From assembly GCA_934621705.1 (NCBI GenBank), contig CAKTUP010000002.1:1-49834 (forward strand): a stretch of DNA of 49,834 bases, written 5' to 3'. Position numbers and translations under genes: made by a program. Source of the DNA: an uncultured Petrimonas sp. GTDB taxonomy: Bacteria; Bacteroidota; Bacteroidia; Bacteroidales; Dysgonomonadaceae. Below the pieces are notes generated by a model, which did no database searches, was not told the origin of the DNA, and saw only the letters and a list, made by a program, of their open reading frames with translations. Of the stretch, positions 25,162 to 33,348 are shown one piece after another; within the stretch, counting starts at the first letter, position 1; every line of letters starts with the position of its first letter.

Positions 25162-27015
25162 TTATTTCTCCAACTGTTCCACCGCTTCCACCAACCGCAC
25201 AAACTCCCGGCGATAACCGTTAGGATCGTTATCCAGCCCTTTTCGGGCAAGTTCAATTACTTTTTTGTATGTAGCATCTCCTTTAAAATCGCTATCGCGA
25301 AGCAATTGCCCGAACATAGCCGCAGCCATTGTGAAATTGAAATCTTGCGATACATTTAAATTTACGTTGCTTGCCAACACAGGGACTTCGAGTTTTTTGC
25401 TAACGTCTTCGTCCGGCTTTTTGTAACGAAGTTTCACCGTCAGCAATTCCTTGGAATCGGTAAATTTGGGCAACGAAACTTCGTTTTTGCTTTGTTGGTA
25501 TTTCAGTTTATCCACGTTGCCCACAGGCGCGTCCACACCAACGGGAACGATTTCGTAGAGAGTCGTAACCGTGTGTCCGGCACCGAGTTCGCCCGCGTCT
25601 TTGGTATCGTCGTTAAAATCTTCGTCGTTCAGCAATCGGGTTTCGTAACCGATTAACCGATAGGCGTTCACGAAGTTAGGATTAAACTCCACTTGCAGTT
25701 TCACGTCTTTGGCCACGGCATACATCGTGCTGCCAAACTCGTTCACGAGCACTTTGCTGGCTTCCTGCAGGTTATCGATATACGCGTGATTTCCGTTTCC
25801 CTTCTGCGCCAGCGTTTGCAGTTTGTTGTCCTTGTAATTGCCCATTCCGTAACCGAGAACGGTGAGGAAAATTCCCGATTTGCGCTTGGTTTCAATCAGC
25901 GATTCCAATTCATTGGTGCTCGAAACGCCCACATTAAAATCGCCATCCGTGCATAAAATTACGCGATTATTTCCGCCTTTCACCAAATTCTTTTCGGCAA
26001 TCTTATACGCCAACTGAATCCCCGCGCCTCCGGCGGTGGAGCCTCCGGCCCGAAGGTTTTCCAACGCGTCCATAATTTTCTGTTTATCCGAAGCGCTTGT
26101 CGATGGCAGCACTTCACCCGCCGCGCCGGCGTATGCCACAATGGCCACGCGGTCTTTAGGGCGCAGGTTATTCACCAACAGTTTCATCGATGATTTCACC
26201 AACGGAAGCTTATCGGCACCGTACATCGAACCCGAAACATCGATCAGAAACACGAAATTGCTTGCGGGCAGCGTTTCCGACGGAATTTCCTTTGCCTTCA
26301 CACCAATGCGCACGATGTTGTGCTTTTTGTTCCAGGGACAAACCGCCGTTTCGGTAACAATCCGCACCGGATGCCCGTCCGATGGCTGCGGATAGTTATA
26401 GTTGAAATAATTAATCATTTCTTCTACCCGCACCGCATCTTTAGTCGGCATTTGCCCCTGATTGATCATCCGCCGGATATTTCCGTACGAAGCAGCGTCC
26501 ACATCCAACGAAAACGTGGAAAGCGGGTTTTGAACAGCCGACAAGAAATGGTTTTCTTTAAACGCTTCGTATTCTTCGGTATTCACTTCGCGCGGATAAG
26601 GCATTACAATTGGTGGCCTGTAATAAGATTGATCAGCAACACCCATAACGCTGCCCACCACTGTGCTTCCTTTCTGCGTTCCAAAAGCAACAACCACCAC
26701 TTCTTCCAATAATTCCACATCTTGTTTCAAAAAAACATCCATTTTGGCGTTTTTCACTTTAATCTCTTGCGTTTTATAACCCACATAAGAGAAAATCAAT
26801 GTCTTACCTTTTTCAGTTTTAATCCGATACTTTCCGTCGATATCGCTAACCGTACCTGAGTTTGTGCCCTTAATCGTTACCGTTGCGCCAATTATCGGCG
26901 ATTTGTCTTGCTCGTCAAATACCGTTCCGCTCACTTCCATTTCCTGCGCGCGGGCAGAAAAAATAAATCCTGTCATAAGTAGGATCGTTACGATTCTCAT
27001 CAATGTTGTTTTCAT
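25162..27015 (-). CDS. Exported vWA protein with carboxypeptidase-regulatory domain and SusC-plug-like segment (DUF3520 C-terminus)
   Basis: 617 residues from the ATG at 27015 (a longer open frame upstream lacks a signal peptide). Order: signal peptide 1-23; CarboxypepD-reg-like beta-sandwich about 25-98 (IIGATVTIKG...GTVSDIDGKYR...SYVGYKTQ); the SusC plug signature EVVVVAFGTQ at about 105-114 followed by STVVGSV; a linker; the YfbK-type block from about 160; a vWA domain from about 250 with MIDAS DVSGS (Asp259, Ser261, Ser263); and a DUF3520-like C-terminus. There is no beta-barrel after the plug-like segment. It is divergent from the sigma-factor gene, only 125 bp apart, and shares its plug motif with the protein at 27764-28873. 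Role unknown. Confidence 0.9.
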   Translation of the reverse strand: MKTTLMRIVTILLMTGFIFSARAQEMEVSGTVFDEQDKSPIIGATVTIKGTNSGTVSDIDGKYRIKTEKGKTLIFSYVGYKTQEIKVKNAKMDVFLKQDVELLEEVVVVAFGTQKGSTVVGSVMGVADQSYYRPPIVMPYPREVNTEEYEAFKENHFLSAVQNPLSTFSLDVDAASYGNIRRMINQGQMPTKDAVRVEEMINYFNYNYPQPSDGHPVRIVTETAVCPWNKKHNIVRIGVKAKEIPSETLPASNFVFLIDVSGSMYGADKLPLVKSSMKLLVNNLRPKDRVAIVAYAGAAGEVLPSTSASDKQKIMDALENLRAGGSTAGGAGIQLAYKIAEKNLVKGGNNRVILCTDGDFNVGVSSTNELESLIETKRKSGIFLTVLGYGMGNYKDNKLQTLAQKGNGNHAYIDNLQEASKVLVNEFGSTMYAVAKDVKLQVEFNPNFVNAYRLIGYETRLLNDEDFNDDTKDAGELGAGHTVTTLYEIVPVGVDAPVGNVDKLKYQQSKNEVSLPKFTDSKELLTVKLRYKKPDEDVSKKLEVPVLASNVNLNVSQDFNFTMAAAMFGQLLRDSDFKGDATYKKVIELARKGLDNDPNGYRREFVRLVEAVEQLEK

Positions 27016-27140
27016 AATTTTGAGTTTTATTAATTTTAGAGTTCTGTTTAATAGATACAAATCGGCTCGAAATTCCATAAACCAACCGATAAATTTCTTA
27101 CATTTGTGCATCGGGATATATGCATTGAAACATCAACTCA

Positions 27141-27716
27141 TTGAAAACCAACAGGAATATAGCGAACTTATCGAACGAAGAATTGTTTGAACTCTTTAAA
27201 AACGGACGTCAAACAGCATATTTTCACGAATTGTATCGCCGCTATATCCCGATGCTGTACGGGTTGTGCCTGAAATACCTCGGCAACGAACCCGATGCGC
27301 AGGATGCCGTGATGGATTTGTTTGAAAGTTTGAACGAAAAAGTATCTAATTACACGATAACCAACTTTCATTCTTGGCTTTACGCGGTGGCTAAAAACCA
27401 CTGCCTGTTGAAAAAAAGGAAAGAAAAACAGGTGTTTTTCGAAGATATCAACGAAGCGATTATGGAAAACGGCGATTTTTTTACTCTATCAGATGAGGAA
27501 AAGTCGAACGAAGAAAAATCGGCATTGGAGTTTTGTATGACGGAATTGGGCGTGGAACAGCGAACAAGCATCGAATATTTTTACTACGAAAACAAATCGT
27601 ATGCCGATATCGTTTCCATCACAGGATACACGCTCGACAAAGTGAAAAGTTACATTCAGAACGGGAAAAGAAATTTGAAAAATTGCATCAATAGAATATT
27701 AGAAAAAACCGAATAG
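27141..27716 (+). CDS. RNA polymerase sigma-70 family (ECF-like) factor
   Basis: 191 residues. Region 2 (about 15-85) contains FHELYRRYIPMLYGLCLKYLG and the DAQDAVMDLF motif; region 4 (about 130-185) has the helix-turn-helix YADIVSITGYTLDKVKSYIQNGKRNLK. The only in-frame start near the domain is a TTG at 27141; the codons upstream stop at 27126-27128. It lies 125 bp from the divergent vWA gene and 47 bp before the TonB-like hybrid gene, which is probably its membrane regulator. No promoter with both elements was found. Confidence 0.9.
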   Translation: MKTNRNIANLSNEELFELFKNGRQTAYFHELYRRYIPMLYGLCLKYLGNEPDAQDAVMDLFESLNEKVSNYTITNFHSWLYAVAKNHCLLKKRKEKQVFFEDINEAIMENGDFFTLSDEEKSNEEKSALEFCMTELGVEQRTSIEYFYYENKSYADIVSITGYTLDKVKSYIQNGKRNLKNCINRILEKTE

Positions 27717-27734
27717 CGAAAATTAAATGCGAAC

Positions 27735-27760
27735 AAAGTCCCCTTTAGGGGATTAGGGGT
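27735..27760. repeat. Dispersed CCCCTTTAGGGG palindromic repeat (copy 1)
   Basis: A 26-nt element, AAAGTCCCCTTTAGGGG followed by ATTAGGGGT, placed between the sigma gene stop and the next ATG (27764). Almost the same element lies inside the aroB frame at 40218-40244. The AGGGG at its end is 5 nt from the ATG and could act as a Shine-Dalgarno. Confidence 0.8.
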
Positions 27761-27763
27761 AAA

Positions 27764-28873
27764 ATGAATTTAAAAGATTACATACACGGAAAACGGCACG
27801 GAAAGGAAGCCAATAGGTTGGAGCGGGAAGCAATGAACGACCCTTTTCTGCAAGACGCCATTGACGGATACGAGTCCGTGCCGGGCAATCATCTTTCAGC
27901 CATTGAAAAGTTGGAAGAACGCCTTGCTCCGCAACCCAACCGCATCAATAAACGCGTTTGGATGTGGGTAGCCGCTGCCGTGTTGGTTTTGCTTATCGGA
28001 ATTCCGTTTCTGTTGCGCCAACCCGACATAAAAGATGTTCAGGTTGCTTCAACCGAACCCGCAAAACAAGAAGAAGCCGTTGTTCTTTCACCCCAAAAAG
28101 ATACGGTTTTGGTGGCTGACAATATTGAAAAAGAAACAAAAAAACCGGCTCCACCATCGCCGCCGGCCATTCCGCAGGTAATGGAAATTCGCGTGGCAGA
28201 GGAAGTTGAGCCTGTTCAGGAAATGGCGGCGAAGGCGGAGCCAATTCAAACGGCACAAGAAGTCGGCCAAGTGAAAATTTCGCGGGCAATGGTTGCATCG
28301 AATACCAAAACCGTATCGGGAAAAATTGTGGACGAGAAAGGCGAGCCGATTATAGGCGGAACGGTGATGGTGAAAAATGCAAAAGAAGGAACCGTCAGCG
28401 ATATCGACGGGAATTTCCGCCTCGTTGTCCCCAAAAATGAAGAAGGAACGCTCATTGCCTCTTACGTGGGAATGGAAAACAAGGAAATACCGCTCAAAGA
28501 AAACATGGGCAACATTGTGATGAAAGAAGATACGGAATTGTTGAGCGAAGTGGTTGTGGTGGGCTACGGAACGCAACGCAAAACATCAACCGTTGGCTCC
28601 GTATCAAAAGCAAAAGAAGGTATTCCTGTTTTCGGCGAAACCGAATTTAAAAAGTATTTCGATGAACATTACGATAAAACCATTTGCGCGAATGAACCCA
28701 TTTCGGTAAAAGTAGAGTTTTATGTAAATGCGCAGGGACAACCGGGAAATATCGTCATTAAAGAAAATTCGTGTCCGGAACTGGAAACCGAAATCAAACG
28801 TTTGTTGTTAGGCTCGCCTAAATGGTCGCAAACCAACCGAAAAGTAACACTGAATATAACATTTAATGAATAG
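27764..28873 (+). CDS. Membrane hybrid: anti-sigma-like N-terminus, carboxypeptidase-regulatory domain, SusC-plug motif and TonB C-terminal domain
   Basis: 369 residues. Cytoplasmic N-terminus 1-62 with LEREAMNDPFLQDAIDGYE, a segment seen in proteins paired with Bacteroidetes ECF sigma factors; transmembrane helix about 65-84; Pro/Glu-rich periplasmic linker with PAPPSPPAIP at about 128-137; CarboxypepD-reg-like domain about 183-254; plug signature EVVVVGYGTQ at 262-271; and a TonB C-terminal-like domain about 288-367 (VEFYVNAQGQPGNIVIKENS, SPKW). I infer a membrane-bound regulator of the preceding sigma factor. It overlaps the next gene by 8 nt. What it senses is unknown. Confidence 0.85.
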   Translation: MNLKDYIHGKRHGKEANRLEREAMNDPFLQDAIDGYESVPGNHLSAIEKLEERLAPQPNRINKRVWMWVAAAVLVLLIGIPFLLRQPDIKDVQVASTEPAKQEEAVVLSPQKDTVLVADNIEKETKKPAPPSPPAIPQVMEIRVAEEVEPVQEMAAKAEPIQTAQEVGQVKISRAMVASNTKTVSGKIVDEKGEPIIGGTVMVKNAKEGTVSDIDGNFRLVVPKNEEGTLIASYVGMENKEIPLKENMGNIVMKEDTELLSEVVVVGYGTQRKTSTVGSVSKAKEGIPVFGETEFKKYFDEHYDKTICANEPISVKVEFYVNAQGQPGNIVIKENSCPELETEIKRLLLGSPKWSQTNRKVTLNITFNE

Positions 28874-29525
28874 CGAAAAATTCTACACCCCCCGCGAAGA
28901 ACGCGCCAACTACCTCACGCACGCCTTCGGCGTATTGATGGCGGTTGCGGCAACCATTCTTCTGCTTCGCAAAGCGATTGTTGCCTCCGACGGATGGGCA
29001 CTTGCGGCTTACGCAATTTTCGGTTTTGGAATGTTGGCGTGTATGCTTTCGTCCACCGTTTATCATTTTGTGCAGGAACCTGCAAGAAAATCGCAACTGC
29101 GCCACTTCGACCACGCGAGCATTTATTTATTAATTGCTGCAAGCTATTCGCCATTCACGCTCATCCTGTTGCGCGAAGCGCAGTTTTGGGGATGGTTACT
29201 GTTTGGCTTGGTGTGGATAATTGCAATTGTGGGCATAACTGTGAGTTTCAGAAAACTAAAGAAAAACAGCCACGTGAAAACCGCGTCGTATGTATTGATG
29301 GGATTGGTGGTGCTTATCGCTTTTAAACCGCTCATTGAAACAGCAAACGAGAAAAATTGCATCGAAGTGATTTGGTGGCTTATAGCCGGAGGCGTATTTT
29401 ACATTGCTGGCGCGGTTATTTATGCCACCGCAAAGCGGGAATTCGTACACGCCGTTTTCCATTTTTTCGTGCTTTTGGGGTTGGCAAGCCACATTATCGG
29501 CGCGTATCTCATTCCACTCATTTAA
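28866..29525 (+). CDS. Hemolysin III/YqfA-family (PAQR-like) membrane protein
   Basis: 219 residues with seven predicted membrane helices. The family metal-ligand motifs are present: HAFGV near residue 18, SSTVYHF near 63, and DHASIYLLIAASYSPF near 83-98. The C-terminal HAVFHFFVLLGLASH gives the last histidine pair. Function in bacteria is uncertain (membrane homeostasis has been proposed). It overlaps the preceding gene by 8 nt, so it is translationally coupled with the sigma operon. Confidence 0.92.
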   Translation: MNSEKFYTPREERANYLTHAFGVLMAVAATILLLRKAIVASDGWALAAYAIFGFGMLACMLSSTVYHFVQEPARKSQLRHFDHASIYLLIAASYSPFTLILLREAQFWGWLLFGLVWIIAIVGITVSFRKLKKNSHVKTASYVLMGLVVLIAFKPLIETANEKNCIEVIWWLIAGGVFYIAGAVIYATAKREFVHAVFHFFVLLGLASHIIGAYLIPLI

Positions 29526-29608
29526 ACCACAAAAGCGCTTGTTTTTCAACCGAAAACAATCGATTCTTCACATAATTCATTATTTACAGAAAAAAACTGC
29601 CCCAAGTT

Positions 29609-29639
29609 TTTGTTTATCATCAAATATCGCATATATTTG
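29609..29639 (+). promoter_or_regulatory. Promoter of the Rrf2 regulator gene
   Basis: TTTG at 29609-29612, a 19-nt spacer, TATATTTG at 29632-29639. Transcription would start about 29645, only some 10 nt before the ATG at 29656. Confidence 0.7.
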
Positions 29640-29655
29640 CATTTAAAAGTTGTAA

Positions 29656-30090
29656 ATGTTTTCAAAAACCTGTAAATACGGCATAAAGGCGCTCGTGTAT
29701 ATCGCTATTCAATCGATTGAGGGAAAGAGGGTTACTATAGGAGAAATATCAAAAAAGACCGATACCCCCGAGGCTTTTACCGCAAAAATACTGGGAACAT
29801 TATCGAAAAACGGCTTAGTTTTATCTTTTACAGGCCCGAACGGCGGGTTTGAGATCAGTCCCGACAAAATGAAGTCGGTGAAAATGAGCGATATTGTATC
29901 GGTTATTGATGGAGATGAAATCATTTGGCAATGTCCGTTAGGGTTGACCGGATGCAACGATAAAAATCCGTGCCCCGTGCACGATCAATACACCGAAATC
30001 AGAACAAAACTGAGGGCCATGCTGGAATCCACAACGGTTTACGACATGGCAACAAAACTGCAATCGGATGTGCAGATTTTGCTAAGATAA
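29656..30090 (+). CDS. Rrf2-family iron-sulfur transcriptional regulator, likely NO-responsive
   Basis: 144 residues. Winged-helix N-terminus (CKYGIKALVYIAIQS, then ITGEISKKT and the recognition helix). Three cysteines in CPLGLTGCNDKNPCPVH at about 95-111 match the Fe-S ligand spacing of NsrR/IscR-type proteins. The next gene is an NO reductase and the one after is the Ric repair protein, so an NsrR-like role in nitrosative stress is inferred. It has its own promoter. Confidence 0.9.
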   Translation: MFSKTCKYGIKALVYIAIQSIEGKRVTIGEISKKTDTPEAFTAKILGTLSKNGLVLSFTGPNGGFEISPDKMKSVKMSDIVSVIDGDEIIWQCPLGLTGCNDKNPCPVHDQYTEIRTKLRAMLESTTVYDMATKLQSDVQILLR

Positions 30091-30136
30091 ATTTTTTTTG
30101 AATCAATTTGAGACCTTTATGTCCGAAATAAGTTAA

Positions 30137-30155
30137 AGAATTGGTTTTTAATTCT
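30137..30155. promoter_or_regulatory. Candidate operator palindrome upstream of the NO reductase gene
   Basis: AGAATT and AATTCT half-sites separated by GGTTTTT, in the 113-bp gap between the Rrf2 gene and norB. No canonical -33/-7 pair was seen in that gap, so regulation could be by an activator. Assignment to the Rrf2 protein is inference. Confidence 0.35.
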
Positions 30156-30203
30156 CTAAAATATCAATTTAATCCAATTATTAATCATTAAACTTGTTGA
30201 ATT

Positions 30204-32435
30204 ATGACTCACAAAAGACTTTGGATTGCACTCTTTCTGGTGGTTGGAATTTCGTTTGCCGTGCTCTTGTTTTACGGTACTCAAATTTATCAGAAAGCGC
30301 CACCTGTGCCCGAACAAGTGGTTGACGAAGCGGGAAACGTTCTTTTCACCGGAAACGACATCAAAGACGGACAGAACGTTTGGCAAAGTATGGGCGGACA
30401 AGAAGTGGGTTCTATTTGGGGACACGGCGCGTATGTTGCCCCCGACTGGACTGCCGATTACCTGCACCGCGAAGCTCAATATCTGCTGAATAAATGGGCC
30501 GGAGGCAATTTCGATTCGCAAAGCGAAGAACAAAAAGCTTCGCTGGAAAAACGCCTTCAGGCATTTTTGCGTAAAAACACGTACAACGAATCCACCAAAA
30601 CGCTGACTATTGCCGCAGAAAGAATTGAGGCGTTCGAGCACGTGAAAGCGCATTACACGTCTTTGTTTATGAATGATCCTGCGTTGGATAAATTGCGTTC
30701 CGATTATGCCATTCCCAAAAATGCTATCAAAGACGAAGTGAGAATGGATAAAATGGCGCAGTTTTTCTTTTGGGCATCGTGGGCCTGCGTTACTGAAAGG
30801 CCGGGAGAAACCATCACCTATACGCACAACTGGCCAAACGACGCTCAAATAGGCAACGTGCCCACCGGCGATTTAGTTATCTGGACGGGGTTCAGCATTA
30901 TTATGTTGTTGATCGGGATCGGAATTCTTGTTTTCGTGCAGGCGCGCACGCAACAGGAAGAAGTATTGAAGCCGGTTGACGATCCGCTGATGAATCAGGT
31001 AATTACTCCATCGATGCGAGCGACGAAAAAATATTTCTGGGTAGTGAACCTTCTTATCCTGGCGCAAGTAATGCTGGGCATTCTCACCGCGCACTATGGC
31101 GTGGAAGGCGACGCACTTTACGGCATCGATATTGCCAGCTTCCTGCCCTACTCCATCACGCGCACGTGGCACGTTCAAATTGCCATTTTTTGGATTGCAA
31201 GCGCCTGGCTGGCTACCGGACTTTACATTGCCCCGTCGCTGAGCGGAAGAGACCCCAAATTTCAGAAACTCGGCGTAAACGTGCTTTTCATCGCGTTGCT
31301 TATTGTTGTTGCCGGTTCGCTTATCGGACAATGGTTTGGCGTGATGCAAAAACTGGGATTGGTTGAAAACTTCTGGTTCGGACACCAGGGTTACGAATAT
31401 GTGGATTTGGGAAGATTCTGGCAATTACTGCTCGTAATCGGATTGTTCCTGTGGCTCGCGCTGATGATCCGCCCCATTTTGCCCATCATTAAAAAAGGCA
31501 CCAGCGAAAGAGGATTGCTGACACTTTTCTTGATATCGTGTTTTGCCATCGCGTTTTTCTACGCTGCCGGCCTAATGTGGGGACGCACCACCAACCTGGC
31601 CATTGCAGAATACTGGCGCTGGTGGGTAGTTCACTTGTGGGTAGAAGGCTTCTTCGAAGTATTTGCCACGGTAGTTGCTGCGTTCCTGTTCACCCGAATG
31701 GGATTGTTGAGAATAAAATCGGCTACCAACAACGTGTTGTTTGCCACCATTATTTTCCTTGCCGGCGGTATTCTGGGAACTTTCCATCACCTGTACTTCA
31801 CGGGAACACCAACAGCCGTTATGGCTTTGGGAGCCACATTCAGCGCACTCGAAGTTATTCCGCTGGTGCTGATAGGATTTGAAGCATTCCACAATTACCG
31901 GATGAGCCAATCCACCGAATGGCTGGCCGACTACAAGTGGCCGATCTACTTCTTGCTGTCGGTGGCTTTCTGGAACTTCCTTGGAGCCGGAATTTTCGGA
32001 TTTATCATCAATCCGCCCATCGCGTTGTATTACATGCAGGGATTAAATACGACTCCGGTACATGGGCACGCCGCGCTTTTCGGAGTGTACGGCATGCTGG
32101 GAATCGGACTGATGCTGTTCGTTCTGCGCAGCATGTACCGCAAGCAGAAATGGAACGACAAGCTCATTAAATTCACGTTCTGGACATTGAATGTCGGGTT
32201 GCTGCTGATGGTGGTTCTAAGCTTGCTTCCCGTTGGATTAATGCAGACATTTGCCAGCGTAAATGAAGGTATGTGGTATGCCCGCTCGGCAGAGTTTATG
32301 CAACAGCCTGTTGTGAATGTATTTAAATGGTTACGGATTGTGGGCGATACTATATTTGGAATCGGTACAATTACGTTATTCTTGTTTGTATATCAATTAA
32401 CCATCAGAAAAAATAAAAATAAGATCGATAAATAA
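30204..32435 (+). CDS. norB: Quinol-dependent nitric oxide reductase (qNOR)
   Basis: Reduces NO to N2O at the inner membrane using quinol. 743 residues, the length of the fused one-subunit qNOR. The N-terminal periplasmic extension contains DGQNVWQSMGGQEVGSIWGHGAYVAPDW. About 14 membrane helices follow, with the haem-copper-oxidase-type histidines in TRTWHVQIAIFW, HLWVEGFFEV, GGILGTFHHLYFTG and PVHGHAALFGVYG. It lies in an Rrf2-norB-ric cluster devoted to NO defence. Confidence 0.97.
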   Translation: MTHKRLWIALFLVVGISFAVLLFYGTQIYQKAPPVPEQVVDEAGNVLFTGNDIKDGQNVWQSMGGQEVGSIWGHGAYVAPDWTADYLHREAQYLLNKWAGGNFDSQSEEQKASLEKRLQAFLRKNTYNESTKTLTIAAERIEAFEHVKAHYTSLFMNDPALDKLRSDYAIPKNAIKDEVRMDKMAQFFFWASWACVTERPGETITYTHNWPNDAQIGNVPTGDLVIWTGFSIIMLLIGIGILVFVQARTQQEEVLKPVDDPLMNQVITPSMRATKKYFWVVNLLILAQVMLGILTAHYGVEGDALYGIDIASFLPYSITRTWHVQIAIFWIASAWLATGLYIAPSLSGRDPKFQKLGVNVLFIALLIVVAGSLIGQWFGVMQKLGLVENFWFGHQGYEYVDLGRFWQLLLVIGLFLWLALMIRPILPIIKKGTSERGLLTLFLISCFAIAFFYAAGLMWGRTTNLAIAEYWRWWVVHLWVEGFFEVFATVVAAFLFTRMGLLRIKSATNNVLFATIIFLAGGILGTFHHLYFTGTPTAVMALGATFSALEVIPLVLIGFEAFHNYRMSQSTEWLADYKWPIYFLLSVAFWNFLGAGIFGFIINPPIALYYMQGLNTTPVHGHAALFGVYGMLGIGLMLFVLRSMYRKQKWNDKLIKFTFWTLNVGLLLMVVLSLLPVGLMQTFASVNEGMWYARSAEFMQQPVVNVFKWLRIVGDTIFGIGTITLFLFVYQLTIRKNKNKIDK

Positions 32436-32448
32436 CAGTTAAATTCAG

Positions 32449-32481
32449 ATTGTGTGTCCGTCTATGCAACGGACACACAAT
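32449..32481. other. Intergenic stem-loop between norB and ric
   Basis: Perfect 12-bp arms ATTGTGTGTCCG and CGGACACACAAT with a 9-nt loop, 13 nt after the norB stop and 20 nt before the ric start. It lacks a T-run, so it is more likely an mRNA-processing or stabilising stem than a full terminator. Confidence 0.6.
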
Positions 32482-32501
32482 CATTTAAAAATCACAGAAA
32501 A

Positions 32502-33224
32502 ATGAAAATAAATTCAGAAAGTATTATTGGAGAAATTGTAGCTGAAAACTATAAAGCCGCATCGGTTTTTAAATCGCATAACATCGATTTCTGCTGCAAT
32601 GGAAACCGTAGTATTGCCACTGTAAGCGAAGAAAAAAATTTAGACGAAAACATACTATTGAACCAGCTATCGGAAGTGCTGGAAAACAAGGGCGACGGAA
32701 ATATCGATTTCAGGTCGTGGCCCATTGACTTGCTTGCCGATTATATCCAAAAACAGCATCACCGCTACATCCGCACAAAAATTCCCGAAATAACGCCTTA
32801 CCTGGAGAAGATTTCCGCGGTTCACGGTAGCGCGCATCCGGAATTGTATGAAATAGAAGCGTTGTTTGCACAATCGGCTAACGATTTGCTGCTGCACCTG
32901 GAAAAGGAAGAAAATATACTGTTTCCCTATATCCGCGAAATGGTGGAAAAGAAAACAAATGGTGAAAAATTGACGAAAGCATCGTTCGGAAGCATTGCAA
33001 ACTTCATTGATGAGTTGCATGTGGAGCACGATAACGAAGGCGTTCGTTTCAGAAAGATTAGCGAACTCAGCAACGGATACGAAACTCCGGCTGACGGTTG
33101 CAACACGTATCACGTAACATTGCGTTTTCTGAAAGAGTTTGAAGACGACCTGCACAGGCATATTCATCTCGAAAACAACATCCTGTTTCCGGCTGCCATT
33201 GAGTTTGAAAAAGAGAATTTGTAA
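32502..33224 (+). CDS. ric: Iron-sulfur cluster repair di-iron protein (Ric/ScdA/YtfE)
   Basis: Restores NO- or peroxide-damaged Fe-S clusters. 240 residues from the ATG at 32502. The N-terminal ScdA domain has FCCNGNRS at about 27-34. The hemerythrin-like body supplies His ligands in HHRYIRTKIPEI, HGSAHPELYE, LHLEKEENILFPYI, ELHVEHDNEG and LHRHIHLENNILFP. The open frame upstream of the chosen start reads through the stem-loop and is not conserved. It follows norB on the same strand. Confidence 0.95.
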   Translation: MKINSESIIGEIVAENYKAASVFKSHNIDFCCNGNRSIATVSEEKNLDENILLNQLSEVLENKGDGNIDFRSWPIDLLADYIQKQHHRYIRTKIPEITPYLEKISAVHGSAHPELYEIEALFAQSANDLLLHLEKEENILFPYIREMVEKKTNGEKLTKASFGSIANFIDELHVEHDNEGVRFRKISELSNGYETPADGCNTYHVTLRFLKEFEDDLHRHIHLENNILFPAAIEFEKENL

Positions 33225-33244
33225 CGGATTCTTTTAAACGATGC

Positions 33245-33291
33245 AATAACGCACGTTGTGGATTAAAACCCCAACGTGCGTTATTTATTTT
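33245..33291 (+). terminator. Terminator of the norB-ric operon
   Basis: Perfect 14-bp arms with AACGCACGTTG and CAACGTGCGTT, followed by a T-run. Confidence 0.9.
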
Positions 33292-33348
33292 TTACGAGCG
33301 GTACATTTTCGATCAACTGTACCTATCTTTGCATCAAAGACCCCAAAA

